Notes: a model not told the origin generated them from the sequence alone. DNA of 64,000 nucleotides from Evansella sp. LMS18 (GCF_024362785.1 NZ_CP093301.1:1674001-1738000), one strand, 5' to 3'; positions 47,518 through 56,447 are shown, counted from the first letter of the stretch. A program made the numbers and translations.

Positions 47518-47971
47518 GATCCCGCTCCTTTGTGTATAAAATTTAGCTCTGTTATAATGCCTGGAAGCTTTTTTTGCATGATGACTTCCAAGCTTCCTGC
47601 CGGCATTTGCGCATTTCTGGGCAAAGCCGTTTTATTAAGCTTTAACAAAGCTGCAAATAATACTAATAATAACCTGGCTTGAATTTAAATTTAAAAGCTT
47701 TCATTCAGCACTCTTTGAAATTCTACATAAAAAGACACGCCTGTTCAAGCAGAAGTGAGATTATTTTTAAAAATAGTTTCTTTTAGTGCGGGTAAGTTGT
47801 TGTTTTTCGGTTATTTACTTCTTTTCCCCTGAGCATTAATTTAAGGTTTGTTATATGTCGCCCCCTTCCATGCTATACTCATGGAAAAGGATTAAACAAA
47901 TATGCAAATATTTCCGGAAGTTAGACTATCACAGGCTGGCATGATTCGGCAGCCGCTCCAGGAGTGACCTC
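47518..47971. other. Divergent intergenic region between upp and a small membrane gene
   Basis: AT-rich, with repeated AAGCTT words and an imperfect inverted repeat (GGAAGCTTTTTTTGCATGAT against ACTTCCAAGCTTCC) near 47568-47600. A TATAAT-like box (GTTATAATGCC, 47551-47561) may serve upp. No gene is seen. Confidence 0.4.
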
Positions 47972-48250
47972 ATGTTTTTATATTTCTTAATATATATTGT
48001 ACCTATCGTACTTGCTGTCGCATGGGCAAGCCGCAATGCGGAAAACCGAAAAGAAGAAGCATTGCTGCTAAAGCTTGCGGGCTACTATTTTTTAGGGACG
48101 TTCATAGTATGGTTCTGGATGATACCGCTGCCTGCCGGACTTGCCGCAGCATTTCTGCTATTCAGAAAAGCTGAAAACAAACGGGCGAAAAAGCAGGTGG
48201 CCATTACAGGGTTCTCGGTAGCCCTGTTAAGCCAGGTTTTTATTTTTTAA
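47972..48250 (+). CDS. Small membrane protein of unknown function
   Basis: 92 residues with three hydrophobic segments (about 2-18, 36-62 and 74-91) and a charged loop RNAENRKEEALLLK; the ATG follows AGGAGTGACCTC. It is the only plus-strand gene between the atp operon and the CoA-disulfide reductase. I do not recognise a family. It ends with IF* just before the GGACAAAT repeat block, and its last codons come within ~110 bp of that block. Confidence 0.6.
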   Translation: MFLYFLIYIVPIVLAVAWASRNAENRKEEALLLKLAGYYFLGTFIVWFWMIPLPAGLAAAFLLFRKAENKRAKKQVAITGFSVALLSQVFIF

Positions 48251-48375
48251 TGTTTTCTTGCGGCGGCTGCCTCTTAAGGCAATGATGTTGGCTGGAAGAG
48301 GTTTTTTGCTGTACGAAGAAACTTGGAGGCGGCGCAATGATTGTGCCAGGTGGCGTGTATTGACAGGTGCCGTGT

Positions 48376-48785
48376 TTCTGGACAAATATAGACGGTTCAC
48401 TTGAAATTTGTCCTGCAAATCCATTTTGCTGGACAAATCCTGATGATGGGAGGGAGATTTGTCCTGATTACAGCGCTTGCTGAACAAATCTGGCTTGGTT
48501 TATATTAATTTGTCCAGACTAAATTCCTTTTACTGGTTTATTTTTAAATTGCAGGTATTTTACTGGACAAATCTTGCTGATGAGAGGGAGATTTGTCCTG
48601 ATTACAGCGCTTGCTGGACAAATCTGGCTTGGTTTATATTAATTTGTCCAGACTAAATTCCTTTTACTGGTTTATTTTTAAATTGCAGGTATTTTACTGG
48701 ACAAATCTTTACTGATTCTTTGAAATTTGTCCTGCAAATCCATTTTGCTGGACAAATCTTGATGATGAGTGGAACATTTGTCCTG
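48376..48785. repeat. Alternating GGACAAAT / ATTTGTCC block with a 134-bp tandem duplication
   Basis: GGACAAAT-type motifs alternate with ATTTGTCC in inverted orientation every ~25-60 bp (first near 48380, last near 48780), so neighbouring motifs can pair into hairpins. Within the block, the segment from 48456 repeats at 48590 (134-bp period) with almost no change (GAACAAATC versus GGACAAATC). No ORF or ribosome site. It lies between convergent genes (47972 gene and glyA). Confidence 0.9.
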
Positions 48786-48896
48786 GTTCCGGTACCTTCC
48801 AGAACATCCTCCGCCATTTTAATTTTTATCAATATGTCCCGGCCAACTGCTGAGCAGGAATGCCAAACCCGCTGCGCTGCTTCTGCAAAAATACCT

Positions 48897-48934
48897 TATA
48901 AAAAAGGAGACCCATTATCCTCAAGGTCTCCTTT
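48897..48934 (-). terminator. glyA terminator
   Basis: AAAGGAGACC and GGTCTCCTTT form a perfect 10-bp stem followed by TTTTTTATAAGG on the minus strand, 35 nt past the glyA stop. Confidence 0.93.
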
Positions 48935-48968
48935 CCTCTTCTATACGGTCACCTACCGACCGGCAATA

Positions 48969-50234
48969 TTAGTTTGTTTCATAAAGAGGCAGGCTTCTTG
49001 TCAGCTTTTCCACTGCTTTTTTCGCTTCTGCGAGAACATTCTCATGAGAGAGGCCTTTAAGAACGGCAGCAATGATCCTTCCTGTCTCTTCCATGTCTGA
49101 TTCCTTAAATCCACGCGTTGTAACTGCAGCCGTTCCAATACGGATACCGCTTGTTACAAACGGGCTTTCCGGGTCATAAGGGATTGTGTTTTTATTTGTT
49201 GTAATGCCAACACTGTCGAGAGCTTCTTCTGCTTGTTTTCCAGTAATGCCCAGTGCACGGAGGTCCAGCAGAAGCAGATGGTTATCCGTACCTCCGGATA
49301 CAAGGTCGATCCCATCATTCGTCAGAGCCTTCCCAAGTGCTTCTGCATTCAGCTTCACCTGCTTCGAATACTCTTTGAATTCATCCGTCAAAGCTTCGCC
49401 GAATGCTACAGCTTTTGCAGCAATTGTATGCATTAACGGTCCTCCCTGCAGTCCCGGGAAGATTGCTTTGTCGATCTTTTTCGCGAATTCCTCTTTACAT
49501 AAAATCATTCCGCCCCGCGGGCCGCGTAATGTCTTGTGTGTAGTAGTCGTAACGAAATCGGCATAAGGTACCGGATTCTGATGAAGTCCAGCGGCAATCA
49601 GCCCGGCGATATGAGCCATATCCACCATGAGATATGCCTCCACTTCATCTGCTATTTCACGGAATTTACTGAAGTCGATCGCTCTCGGGTAAGCACTGGC
49701 ACCTGCCACAATCAGTTTCGGACGGTGCTCAATAGCTTTCTCACGGACGATCTCATAATCAATCATTCCTGTTTTTTCATCAACACCATACTCCACAAAG
49801 TTGTATTGCTTACCGCTGAAGTTCACCGGGCTTCCATGAGTTAGATGTCCCCCATGGGATAAATTCATTCCGAGAACCGTGTCTCCATGGTCAAGTATTG
49901 TATAATACACTCCCATGTTTGCCTGCGCTCCGGAATGTGGCTGGACATTGGCGTGTTCTGCTCCGAACAGCTTTTTCGCTCGTTCACGGGCGATGTTTTC
50001 AGCCACATCCACATGTTCGCAGCCGCCGTAATAACGTTTTCCAGGATAGCCTTCTGCATACTTATTTGTAAGCACGGAGCCCTGTGCCTCCATTACTGCC
50101 GGGGAGACAAAGTTCTCTGATGCGATCAATTCGATATTTGCCTGCTGTCTTCTGAGTTCTGCATCGATTGCCGAAAAGACTTCCACGTCCTGCTTTCTCA
50201 GCGTTTCTAACGCGTTGTTTTTTAATGTTGTCAT
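48969..50234 (-). CDS. glyA: Serine hydroxymethyltransferase
   Basis: 421 residues. It converts serine and tetrahydrofolate to glycine and methylene-THF, with PLP. The PLP lysine motif [18 protein letters not shown] (Lys ~230) and [20 protein letters not shown] are intact. The ATG at 50234 follows AGGAGGATCAGTGAA. It sits between ywlG and upp as in B. subtilis. Confidence 0.98.
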   Translation of the reverse strand: MTTLKNNALETLRKQDVEVFSAIDAELRRQQANIELIASENFVSPAVMEAQGSVLTNKYAEGYPGKRYYGGCEHVDVAENIARERAKKLFGAEHANVQPHSGAQANMGVYYTILDHGDTVLGMNLSHGGHLTHGSPVNFSGKQYNFVEYGVDEKTGMIDYEIVREKAIEHRPKLIVAGASAYPRAIDFSKFREIADEVEAYLMVDMAHIAGLIAAGLHQNPVPYADFVTTTTHKTLRGPRGGMILCKEEFAKKIDKAIFPGLQGGPLMHTIAAKAVAFGEALTDEFKEYSKQVKLNAEALGKALTNDGIDLVSGGTDNHLLLLDLRALGITGKQAEEALDSVGITTNKNTIPYDPESPFVTSGIRIGTAAVTTRGFKESDMEETGRIIAAVLKGLSHENVLAEAKKAVEKLTRSLPLYETN

Positions 50235-50380
50235 TTCACTGATCCTCCTATAGTGCGTACCAACTATACAGATAATTTATATTATATTTTATCTCCACAT
50301 GAATTGAGTGGTTAGTCTGGTAAATTTAATTTTTCCAAAATTATTAGCAAGGGTTAATGTTGACTTCGCTTCAGGATACT

Positions 50381-50472
50381 CGCTTTCCTCGGGCAATACT
50401 TCAGCTACCTCAGGAGCGAAAAATCGCTCCTGAGGGAATCTTCAGTTATTGCTTTTCCCGACCGGAAAGAGC
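50381..50472. repeat. Nested inverted repeat upstream of glyA
   Basis: Centre: CCTCAGGAGCGA (50408-50419), loop AAAA, TCGCTCCTGAGG (50424-50435), perfect 12 bp. Outer arms: GCAATA/TATTGC and GCTTTCC/GGAAAG, separated by CTTCAG words in both halves. It resembles a large palindromic intergenic repeat known to me from other Bacillaceae genomes (GCTTTCC...CTTCAG...CCTC), here a diverged copy. Confidence 0.75.
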
Positions 50473-50609
50473 ATCGCTCCTCCGCAATGCATCGATTTGT
50501 CTCGACGGATATTCTTCGGAGCTGCGCTGGCAGAGGAAGAGACAGTCTCGTACCTTCAGCTTCATTCAACCTTATTTAAATAATCTAATTTCTTTAGAAA
50601 AAACCAATA

Positions 50610-51185
50610 TTAGTGGCAGGTCTGGTCGTCCGGGGTTACTCTGTAGACTGCTCGTTCCCCGCCAATGAGTTTCGGGCGGGTTCTCGCCATCGTGAGATGA
50701 GCTTCTCCTACCTGCCTTACCTTGCTCCTTACAGGCACAGCGACTTTTTTCAGGTGCATACCGATGAATGTGTCGCCAATATCTACTCCTGCATCTGCTT
50801 TGATTTCCTCTGTGAGAACGGCGTTCCCCATTTTTTCATAGGCAAGGGCGGCCATGGAACCTCCAGCGCCAGGAACAGGTACAGCTGACACAAGTTCCAG
50901 CCTGTTAAAATCAGCATATTCCCTTTTCACCACAAGAGCACGATTCAGATGCTCGCAGCATTGGAAAGCTAAAGCCACACCTGTTTTTTCCTGAAACTCG
51001 GAGAGAGCTTCCCAGATCGCTTCTGCCACTTCACGGGTTCCTGATGTGCCGATATGCTCGCCCATCACCTCGCTGGTGCTTGTACCGACAACGAGAAGCT
51101 GTCCGGATTCTAACTGAGCAGCCTCCTGGAGGTCGGTTAAAGCATCTGCAAGAGACTGTTTTACTGTGGAAAAATTAACGGTCAT
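50610..51185 (-). CDS. ywlG: UPF0340 / TIGR01440 family protein YwlG
   Basis: 191 residues. Matches the YwlG family by start ([20 protein letters not shown]), [20 protein letters not shown] and the C-terminal [19 protein letters not shown]. Function unknown to me. It lies in the glyA-ywlG-rpiB-ywlE order found in B. subtilis. Confidence 0.9.
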   Translation of the reverse strand: MTVNFSTVKQSLADALTDLQEAAQLESGQLLVVGTSTSEVMGEHIGTSGTREVAEAIWEALSEFQEKTGVALAFQCCEHLNRALVVKREYADFNRLELVSAVPVPGAGGSMAALAYEKMGNAVLTEEIKADAGVDIGDTFIGMHLKKVAVPVRSKVRQVGEAHLTMARTRPKLIGGERAVYRVTPDDQTCH

Positions 51186-51267
51186 TTTTCTGCCCTCCCA
51201 GTCAGCGATTATCCCTCTGCATTTTTGAAAATCATGTTAAAACGGAATTCAATCCTGCACATATAAA

Positions 51268-51714
51268 TTAATTGTCTTTTTGTTCATACTCCGCGATTTT
51301 ACCGATACGTTTTGCATGCCTGCCGCCTTCGAATTCAGTGGAAAGCCAGATTTTTGCAATCTCTCTCGCAAGACCCGGGCCGATGACTCGTGCACCCATC
51401 GCCAGTACGTTCGTATCGTTGTGTTCTCTCGTTGCCTTCGCAGTAAACATGTCATGCACCAGAGCACAGCGTATGCCTTTTACTTTGTTTGCCGTAATAG
51501 ACATACCGATTCCTGTGCCGCAAATAACGATCCCCCGGTCAGCCTCTCCTCTGGCGACTTTTTCCGCCACTGGCAGCCCGTAGTCAGGGTAATCTACTGA
51601 ATCCTCACAGTTACAGCCCATATCTTCATATTCAATTCCCATTTCCTCTAGCAGTGACGTGATTTCTTCTTTTAAAATATAACCGCCGTGGTCGGCGCCG
51701 ATTACAACTTTCAT
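51268..51714 (-). CDS. rpiB: Ribose-5-phosphate isomerase B
   Basis: 148 residues. GADHGGYILKEEI at the N-terminus (Asp/His binding motif), CGTGIGMSITANKVKGIRCA with the catalytic Cys, and the anion-hole region HNDTNVLAMGARVIG. It interconverts ribose-5- and ribulose-5-phosphate. The ATG at 51714 follows GGAGGCAGTAAA. Known as ywlF in B. subtilis. Confidence 0.95.
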   Translation of the reverse strand: MKVVIGADHGGYILKEEITSLLEEMGIEYEDMGCNCEDSVDYPDYGLPVAEKVARGEADRGIVICGTGIGMSITANKVKGIRCALVHDMFTAKATREHNDTNVLAMGARVIGPGLAREIAKIWLSTEFEGGRHAKRIGKIAEYEQKDN

Positions 51715-51885
51715 TTTACTGCCTCCTGACTTTACTGATTTATTAAATTATTAAATTTATGCTTCGGTAAAACTCATACCTTTTTATATGTGAACTTATT
51801 GATTGTCTTTTTTAAGCTGTCTGCCTGTTTTAAAAGCATGCCACAGAAGCTGTTAACGTAAATTAACGTTTTCATTCACACTTAA

Positions 51886-51956
51886 ATAAAGTGAACCTTC
51901 AATCAGTGGGGGGGTGTTTACCCCCACTGATTGTTAGTTGAACCAAGCGGGATAAA
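51886..51956 (+). repeat. Dispersed structured element B, copy 2 (truncated)
   Basis: ATAAAGTGAACCTTCAATCA then AGTGGGGGGG...CCCCCACTGATTG and TTGAACCAAGCGGGATAAAA; the second hairpin present in copies 1 and 3 is missing, so the element ends at GCGGGATAAA as if that hairpin had been deleted between the two GGGAT words. It lies between rpiB and ywlE. Confidence 0.85.
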
Positions 51957-52078
51957 AAATAAAAACAGCAGTCGTTGCGTAGTTTAGCGCCGCCACTGAA
52001 CATATTCCGAGGACCATCTTTTTGCGGATACTGAAGCGGTATCTCTTTTCCCCACGGTCGTTTCCACCTATGGTTCAA

Positions 52079-52756
52079 TTAAAATTCTTCGGTCTGTCCC
52101 TCGTTGTCGTTTTTCATTTTTTCTATTAAAGCTTTCACTGCTTCTTCTATTTCCCTGTATGTGATTTCATATACGTCATCGGCCGCCCCATACGGATCCG
52201 ATATATCAAAAGAAGGTAATTTTGCAGCCGCATACTCAATTACCTCCTGCTCTGGCTTCAGCTGGGCAAGCAGTTCTTCTTCCAGCTGCTGCTGGTGCTT
52301 AATGTCCTGATCTTCGTTATATTTTTTTATTTTTTCTTCATGCTTTTTGATAAATTGTGCCCGTTTCAGCTCCAGCTGGGCAATATGGTGGTCCATCTTT
52401 TCAATCAGCTGCTTCGTTTCAGGATCATCATAGATGAACTCCTTTAACGTATATATATTCCCTGCTTCTTCCGGGAATTGCTGGATAACTGTGCGCTTAT
52501 GGCTTTCTGTCATTGTCAGGACGAGGTCCGCCCAGTCGAGAAGGTCCCTTGTCAGCCCTTGTGAGAGGTGCTCTTCTTTCAGTCCACGTTTTGAAAGTGC
52601 CGCCCGCGATCCTTCCGACATCGGCATACCGTTCATTGCCATCATTCCCGCTGATCTGGCTTCATATGTGCCATCAGGCTTCAAGTCATTAAAAACCGCC
52701 TCTGCAAGCGGGCTTCTGCACGTGTTACCGGTGCATACAAATAATACCTTCTTCAT
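52079..52756 (-). CDS. ywlE: Low-molecular-weight phosphatase YwlE (protein arginine phosphatase type) with inserted coiled coil
   Basis: 225 residues against ~150 for the family. The N-terminal loop C8TGNTC13R14S is intact, with Thr12 at the position that favours phosphoarginine in YwlE. The general acid lies in DPYG (Asp187). Residues about 111-181 are an added charged helical segment (IAQLELKRAQFIKKHEEKIK and HQQQLEEELLAQLKPEQEV). YwlE reverses McsB arginine phosphorylation in stress response and protein degradation. The insertion's role is unknown. It lies between rpiB and mntP, as in B. subtilis. Confidence 0.9.
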   Translation of the reverse strand: MKKVLFVCTGNTCRSPLAEAVFNDLKPDGTYEARSAGMMAMNGMPMSEGSRAALSKRGLKEEHLSQGLTRDLLDWADLVLTMTESHKRTVIQQFPEEAGNIYTLKEFIYDDPETKQLIEKMDHHIAQLELKRAQFIKKHEEKIKKYNEDQDIKHQQQLEEELLAQLKPEQEVIEYAAAKLPSFDISDPYGAADDVYEITYREIEEAVKALIEKMKNDNEGQTEEF

Positions 52757-52862
52757 TTTTCCTCACACCCCTTCTATCGGCTCTTTTCCCGTAAATTTTA
52801 CATTTAGTCTTCCAATATTAAATAATACTTTATCCAAAATTTATTTTATCATAAACCTTCGC

Positions 52863-52889
52863 GTCATAGTGACAGTTGCGTTAGGGCAA
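52863..52889 (-). repeat. Dispersed TGTCACTATGAC element C, copy 1
   Basis: Plus strand GTCATAGTGACAGTTGCGTT then AGGGCAA; on the minus strand it matches the GTTGCCCT-x-GCAACTGTCACTATGAC pattern at 56880-56907 and 59093-59120. Confidence 0.8.
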
Positions 52890-52897
52890 ATTTTTTC

Positions 52898-52933
52898 GAG
52901 GAAAAATAAAAAGAGACTCTCAGAAAAAGAGTC
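52898..52933 (-). terminator. mntP terminator
   Basis: GACTCT and AGAGTC pair around a CAGAAAA loop and are followed on the minus strand by CTCTTTTTATTTTTCC. It lies ~38 nt after the mntP stop. Confidence 0.8.
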
Positions 52934-52970
52934 ATAAAGGAAAGGTCGCCCTGTTGTTCTTTCGTTGTCT

Positions 52971-53525
52971 CTACACACCCCAGAGTATCTTTAAACCGAA
53001 GGCTATAAGGATCATTCCCCCAAACCACTCGCTGTACCCTCCAAGCCAGTTGCCCATCGATCTCCCGAGAGTAAGGCCTACCCAGGTCATCAGAGCGCTC
53101 ATCAAGCCAAAACTTACGATAGTTACCCACGTTTTCGCCCCAAGCATCCCGAGACTCAAACCAGCAGTAAAACTGTCGATGGAGACGCTCACCGAAAAAA
53201 GCAGCACACCCAGGCCGGTTGGAGCCAACACTGTTGAGCGGCTTTCCTGAAAGGAGGCAACCAGCATCTGCAGTCCGATCAGAACAAGAACTGTTCCGCC
53301 AATAATAAAAGCGAACATGCCAATGTACTGAGATAAAAGTTTACCTAAAACAATACCGGTAAGAGGCATAAGCACGTGAAAAAGCCCTACCAACACACCG
53401 ATAATTGCTATATGTTTATAACGAAGGCCCGCCATCCCCATCCCCACAGACAGGGAAAATGCATCCATGCTTAAGGCAAAGGCCATAAAACCTATGGTCA
53501 TCAGCTCTCCCACCAAAAAAATCAC
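52971..53525 (-). CDS. mntP: Manganese efflux pump MntP
   Basis: 184 residues, six helices. The paired motifs AFALSMDAFSLSVGMG and VSVSIDSFTAGLSLG (one Asp in each half) are the MntP signature. It exports Mn2+ across the membrane. The start is unclear: the GTG at 53525 overlaps the AAGGGG site, so TTG 53516, GTG 53513 or ATG 53501 may be used. Its B. subtilis counterpart is ywlD, in the same place. Confidence 0.93.
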   Translation of the reverse strand: MIFLVGELMTIGFMAFALSMDAFSLSVGMGMAGLRYKHIAIIGVLVGLFHVLMPLTGIVLGKLLSQYIGMFAFIIGGTVLVLIGLQMLVASFQESRSTVLAPTGLGVLLFSVSVSIDSFTAGLSLGMLGAKTWVTIVSFGLMSALMTWVGLTLGRSMGNWLGGYSEWFGGMILIAFGLKILWGV

Positions 53526-53626
53526 CCCTTGGACTGGCTATTCTAACCTATGCCGGTCCAAGGGGATTTATTTCCATTCTTTTTGTAGTTTTATTGTTGC
53601 TGACCTGTACACAACAAGGAAAATTT

Positions 53627-54676
53627 TTACTGCTTCCGTATAGCACCGCCGGCAGCTTTTCTCAGCCGGTTCATGATGGCAGAGCCAATCTCTGTTTCAG
53701 GAAAAACTGCGCTGAAAATAATATCCACATCTTTTTTATCAAATGTCCGGAGAGAATCGTATAAAGACCTGGCAACTGTGGATAAGTCGTTCCCAGATCC
53801 TAAAATCACCTGTTCATGAGCTTCCACTCTGTGCCGTAGCTCCTCGGTAATAAGAATCCCTATCTTTTTCCCTTGTGCTTCAGCCTCTCGGACTTGATTG
53901 TTGAAAAATTCCACATCTCCATCCACTAACACAAGAGGTGCCGATGGGGCATAATGTGTATATTTCATGCCTGGGGAACGGGGCGCCGTATCTTTTTCTA
54001 TGAGAGCAGGGTCTGTCTCCACCTTATCCACAACTTGAGCAAGTGCTTCTTTTGTAATTCCCCCCGGCCTGAGGATAACTGTTTTTCCACCGGTGCACTC
54101 AACAACTGTGGATTCCACTCCCACCCCTGTTGGGCCTCCATCTATAATCATGCTTATTTTTCCCTTCAGATCCTCATAAACATGGCCTGCTGCAGTAGGG
54201 CTTGGCCGGCCGGAAGTGTTGGCACTCGGAGCTGCCAAAGGAAGCCCGGAAGCTTTGATGACAGACAGGGCCACAGGATGGTCAGGCATCCTTACGGCAA
54301 CTGTCGTAAGACCGGCAGTAACGCGCTCCGACAGTTTTCCGGAATGCTCAAGCACTATTGTTAGCGGTCCTGGCCAGAATGCCTCCATTAGTTTTTCTGC
54401 GTCAGGCGGAATAGAGGTAACATATTCAGAAAGCTGGCTTTTATCCGCAATGTGGACAATTAACGGATTATCCGACGGCCTCCCCTTCGCCTGGAAAATT
54501 CTTTCGATCGCTTCGTCTGAAAAAGCATTTCCCCCCAGTCCATAAACTGTTTCCGTAGGGAAAGCCACCACTTCTCCGCTTTTCAGTTGTTCGGCAGCCT
54601 TTTGAATCTCCGTTGATTTATGTAAGTTTTCCACAATTTTATCCACAACAAGAACTTCTGTGTGTTTTTCATTCAT
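53627..54676 (-). CDS. ywlC: Threonylcarbamoyl-AMP synthase (Sua5/YwlC type)
   Basis: 349 residues: an N-terminal YrdC domain (GEVVAFPTETVYGLGGNAFS, AKGRPSDNPLIVHIAD, LAAPSANTSGRPSPT) plus a C-terminal Sua5 domain. It makes threonylcarbamoyl-AMP for the t6A modification of tRNAs. The ATG at 54676 follows AAGGAGGCC. The gene contains two perfect DnaA boxes (53777-53785, 54024-54032) and the start region has more (see the cluster entry). Confidence 0.96.
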   Translation of the reverse strand: MNEKHTEVLVVDKIVENLHKSTEIQKAAEQLKSGEVVAFPTETVYGLGGNAFSDEAIERIFQAKGRPSDNPLIVHIADKSQLSEYVTSIPPDAEKLMEAFWPGPLTIVLEHSGKLSERVTAGLTTVAVRMPDHPVALSVIKASGLPLAAPSANTSGRPSPTAAGHVYEDLKGKISMIIDGGPTGVGVESTVVECTGGKTVILRPGGITKEALAQVVDKVETDPALIEKDTAPRSPGMKYTHYAPSAPLVLVDGDVEFFNNQVREAEAQGKKIGILITEELRHRVEAHEQVILGSGNDLSTVARSLYDSLRTFDKKDVDIIFSAVFPETEIGSAIMNRLRKAAGGAIRKQ

Positions 54677-54848
54677 ATAACTGGCCTCCTTGCTGTTTAT
54701 ATTCTGCTTATGAGTGTTAAGAAAGTCAATATTAAGGGGACTTTTTGTGGAAACTTTGCTTCTTTTGGCTTAAATAGCAGCGACCCGGACTTTTTGTTTG
54801 TGGTTTAAACCACAAAAACAGCAGTTATCCACAATATTTAGTGGATAA
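54627..54848. promoter_or_regulatory. DnaA-box cluster at ywlC-ywlB
   Basis: Perfect TTATCCACA boxes at 54639-54647 and 54825-54833; one-mismatch boxes TTTTCCACA (54627-54635) and, inverted, AGTGGATAA (54840-54848). The last two frame a palindrome GCAGTTATCCAC...GTGGATAACTGC (54821-54852); TTGTGGTTTAAACCACAA lies next to it at 54798-54815. Two further perfect boxes are inside ywlC. As I recall, the ywlC-ywlB region is also a DnaA-binding cluster in B. subtilis. Confidence 0.75.
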
Positions 54849-54858
54849 CTGCTTTGTA

Positions 54859-54912
54859 ATTGGGGATAACCCTGTTAGCTTCCTGTGAACGGATGAGTAA
54901 GTTATCCCCAAT
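54859..54912 (-). terminator. Inverted repeat after ywlB
   Basis: ATTGGGGATAAC (54859-54870) and GTTATCCCCAAT (54901-54912) pair perfectly with a 30-nt loop, immediately after the ywlB stop. There is no T-run, so termination is uncertain; the GGGGATAA words also resemble degenerate DnaA boxes. Confidence 0.4.
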
Positions 54913-55359
54913 TTATTTTTTTATGAACACAGGAAGTTGCTTGTTGATATGTTCTTTCACATCTTCCAAAGCGGACACTTCTTCAGGAAGAGAATTTTTA
55001 TCTGCTTTTTCAAAACCTAGCTGTTCCAGAAAGACTCCTTCTTTTGAAGCGAGGAGGCAAAGTGTTTCCACTCCTTCTTTTTCGGCATAATGAAGAACTG
55101 CCTCCAAAAACTCCAGTATAAAAAGATTTGTTATCTTCTTAGGATCTACGATTAATGTACGAAGAAGCCCTGCCTCGTTCGATACTTTCTGAATCCTTAC
55201 CACTGCCGCAAAATCACCTTTAATATTCTCCGCAATTAAAAACGATGTCCAGTCTGCCACGACGGGTACAGCGGCCACCCCCGTTTTCGCCACGAAATGC
55301 TGGATCGCTAAAGCATCCTCTTCTGCAGCCTTTCTGACTATGAAACCCACACCCTCCAC
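54913..55359 (-). CDS. ywlB: YwlB-like N-acetyltransferase
   Basis: 148 residues. A GNAT-like pattern: N-terminal IVRKAAEEDALAIQHFVAK, an exposed strand AAVVRIQKVSNEAGLLRTLI with V-DP following, and C-terminal EKEGVETLCLLASKEGVFLE ahead of QLGFEKAD. It is placed as ywlB in B. subtilis (between ywlC and spoIIR). The start is a GTG; 55359 is taken, but 55350 is also possible. The substrate is unknown. Confidence 0.75.
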   Translation of the reverse strand: MEGVGFIVRKAAEEDALAIQHFVAKTGVAAVPVVADWTSFLIAENIKGDFAAVVRIQKVSNEAGLLRTLIVDPKKITNLFILEFLEAVLHYAEKEGVETLCLLASKEGVFLEQLGFEKADKNSLPEEVSALEDVKEHINKQLPVFIKK

Positions 55360-55593
55360 CCTTTCTTCTGATCAGGCTTGTACTATCATCCTTATGCAGC
55401 ATTTCTGGAACTATGACAAAAGAAACTATGAGACTGGGACCGGTGCGGGAGGCATGTTCGCTTTGAAAAAAAAGAACCGGGCTCTTTTTAGGTAGTGAAT
55501 GAAGGTCTCTTTCCAGCAGGGCTTCTGCAAAAAAAAGAACCGGGCTAAACTGCAGCCCGGCTTGAGAAATATATATAAAGGGGGAAATACACA

Positions 55594-55662
55594 ATGTTAA
55601 TGGTGCAGAATTTTGCTCTGCTGATTGAAGCTTGGGAAGGTGTCCAGCAAGCTTCCTTTTAG
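55594..55662 (+). CDS. Possible 22-residue peptide gene
   Basis: ATG at 55594 follows AAAGGGGGAAATACACA, a good-looking ribosome site after the AT-rich GAAATATATATAA. The product MLMVQNFALLIEAWEGVQQA plus SF ends at TAG. It is too short to compare. It could be a chance frame; a duplicated GAACCGGGCT word lies upstream (near 55477 and 55540). Confidence 0.25.
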   Translation: MLMVQNFALLIEAWEGVQQASF

Positions 55663-55699
55663 CGAGAGGTTTAATGATTGACTCGCTGGGTTTGCGGAT

Positions 55700-55805
55700 T
55701 AATTATAATTCGCTGATTGACCCCTCGTTTTCGCAGGCAGAACCTCGGATTTCGCAGATAGGCTACTCATTTTAGCAGGTAGGCCAGCCGTTTTCGCAGA
55801 TAGAA
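55700..55805. repeat. Short 21-bp-phased array 9 (core TTTCGCAGGTA)
   Basis: CG (or AG) positions 55711, 55732, 55753, 55774 and 55795, every step 21 bp. Cores CGCTGATT, CGCAGGCAG, CGCAGATA, AGCAGGTA and CGCAGATA match array 7's second half. It lies downstream of the spoIIR stop, between spoIIR and ywlB. Confidence 0.85.
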
Positions 55806-55829
55806 TGAATTACCAAAGGGTTATTTAAA

Positions 55830-56447
55830 TCAGGATGTGATTTTTTCCCAAAAGTTCGAAAATACATCGACGATAAAAAAGGAAACCTGTACTTCTTCCG
55901 TGTTTTCTTCTCCTGAACTGGCTTCTCCTTCAGCCTCATGGGCCTTAGCATCACTGTTGCTGAAATCGAGAAAACATAAAGGCGGAAACAGCACGCACCA
56001 CCAATTATCGCCCCTGCCATCTCCCAAAGTAACCACAACCGCTTCATAGTCTCCTGCAGGATAAAGTCTGCTGCCATATAGTTTCGTGGGGAACGCCGTT
56101 TCTCTCAGCTCCACACTGAACGGTTCCTTGCTGCCCGCGGCTTCCAGTTCCCCGGCAACTATTTCATTCAGGTCATCCATGTTAGCCCCGATAATTTCAC
56201 GAGCCTCGTCCACATCCTGCAGATGCTCCACCCATGTAGTAATCCGGGCATTTACTGCGTCCCTGATATTCCTTTTAACCGCCTGGTCCAAAGGCGCATT
56301 GCTATTAGCCAATATTCTGAGGCGGATAGATTCCTCAGGGATAAAATGTTTGTCACCAGCCTCTACCGGAAGCATTTGCTGCGTTTCCCAGGATAAAATT
56401 AAAATAGATAATACCATTATAAGATAAAGCTTTACCCTCTGATTCAT
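55830..56447 (-). CDS. spoIIR: Stage II sporulation protein R
   Basis: 205 residues. Signal peptide 1 to about 30 (ends PVEAGDKH), then the SpoIIR signature EESIRLRILANSNAPLDQAV and KRNIRDAVNARI, later LGDGRGDNWWCVLFPPLCFL. It is secreted from the forespore and signals SpoIIGA to process pro-sigma-E in the mother cell. An acidic insert (about 170-190) precedes a C-terminal hydrophobic stretch. It lies next to prmC-prfA as in B. subtilis; ywlA is absent. Confidence 0.95.
   Translation of the reverse strand: MNQRVKLYLIMVLSILILSWETQQMLPVEAGDKHFIPEESIRLRILANSNAPLDQAVKRNIRDAVNARITTWVEHLQDVDEAREIIGANMDDLNEIVAGELEAAGSKEPFSVELRETAFPTKLYGSRLYPAGDYEAVVVTLGDGRGDNWWCVLFPPLCFLDFSNSDAKAHEAEGEASSGEENTEEVQVSFFIVDVFSNFWEKITS

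Noticed and set aside
48227-48487. Minus-strand frame across the start of the GGACAAAT block
   Set aside because: No ribosome site; the frame is formed by repeat sequence and overlaps the end of the small membrane gene.
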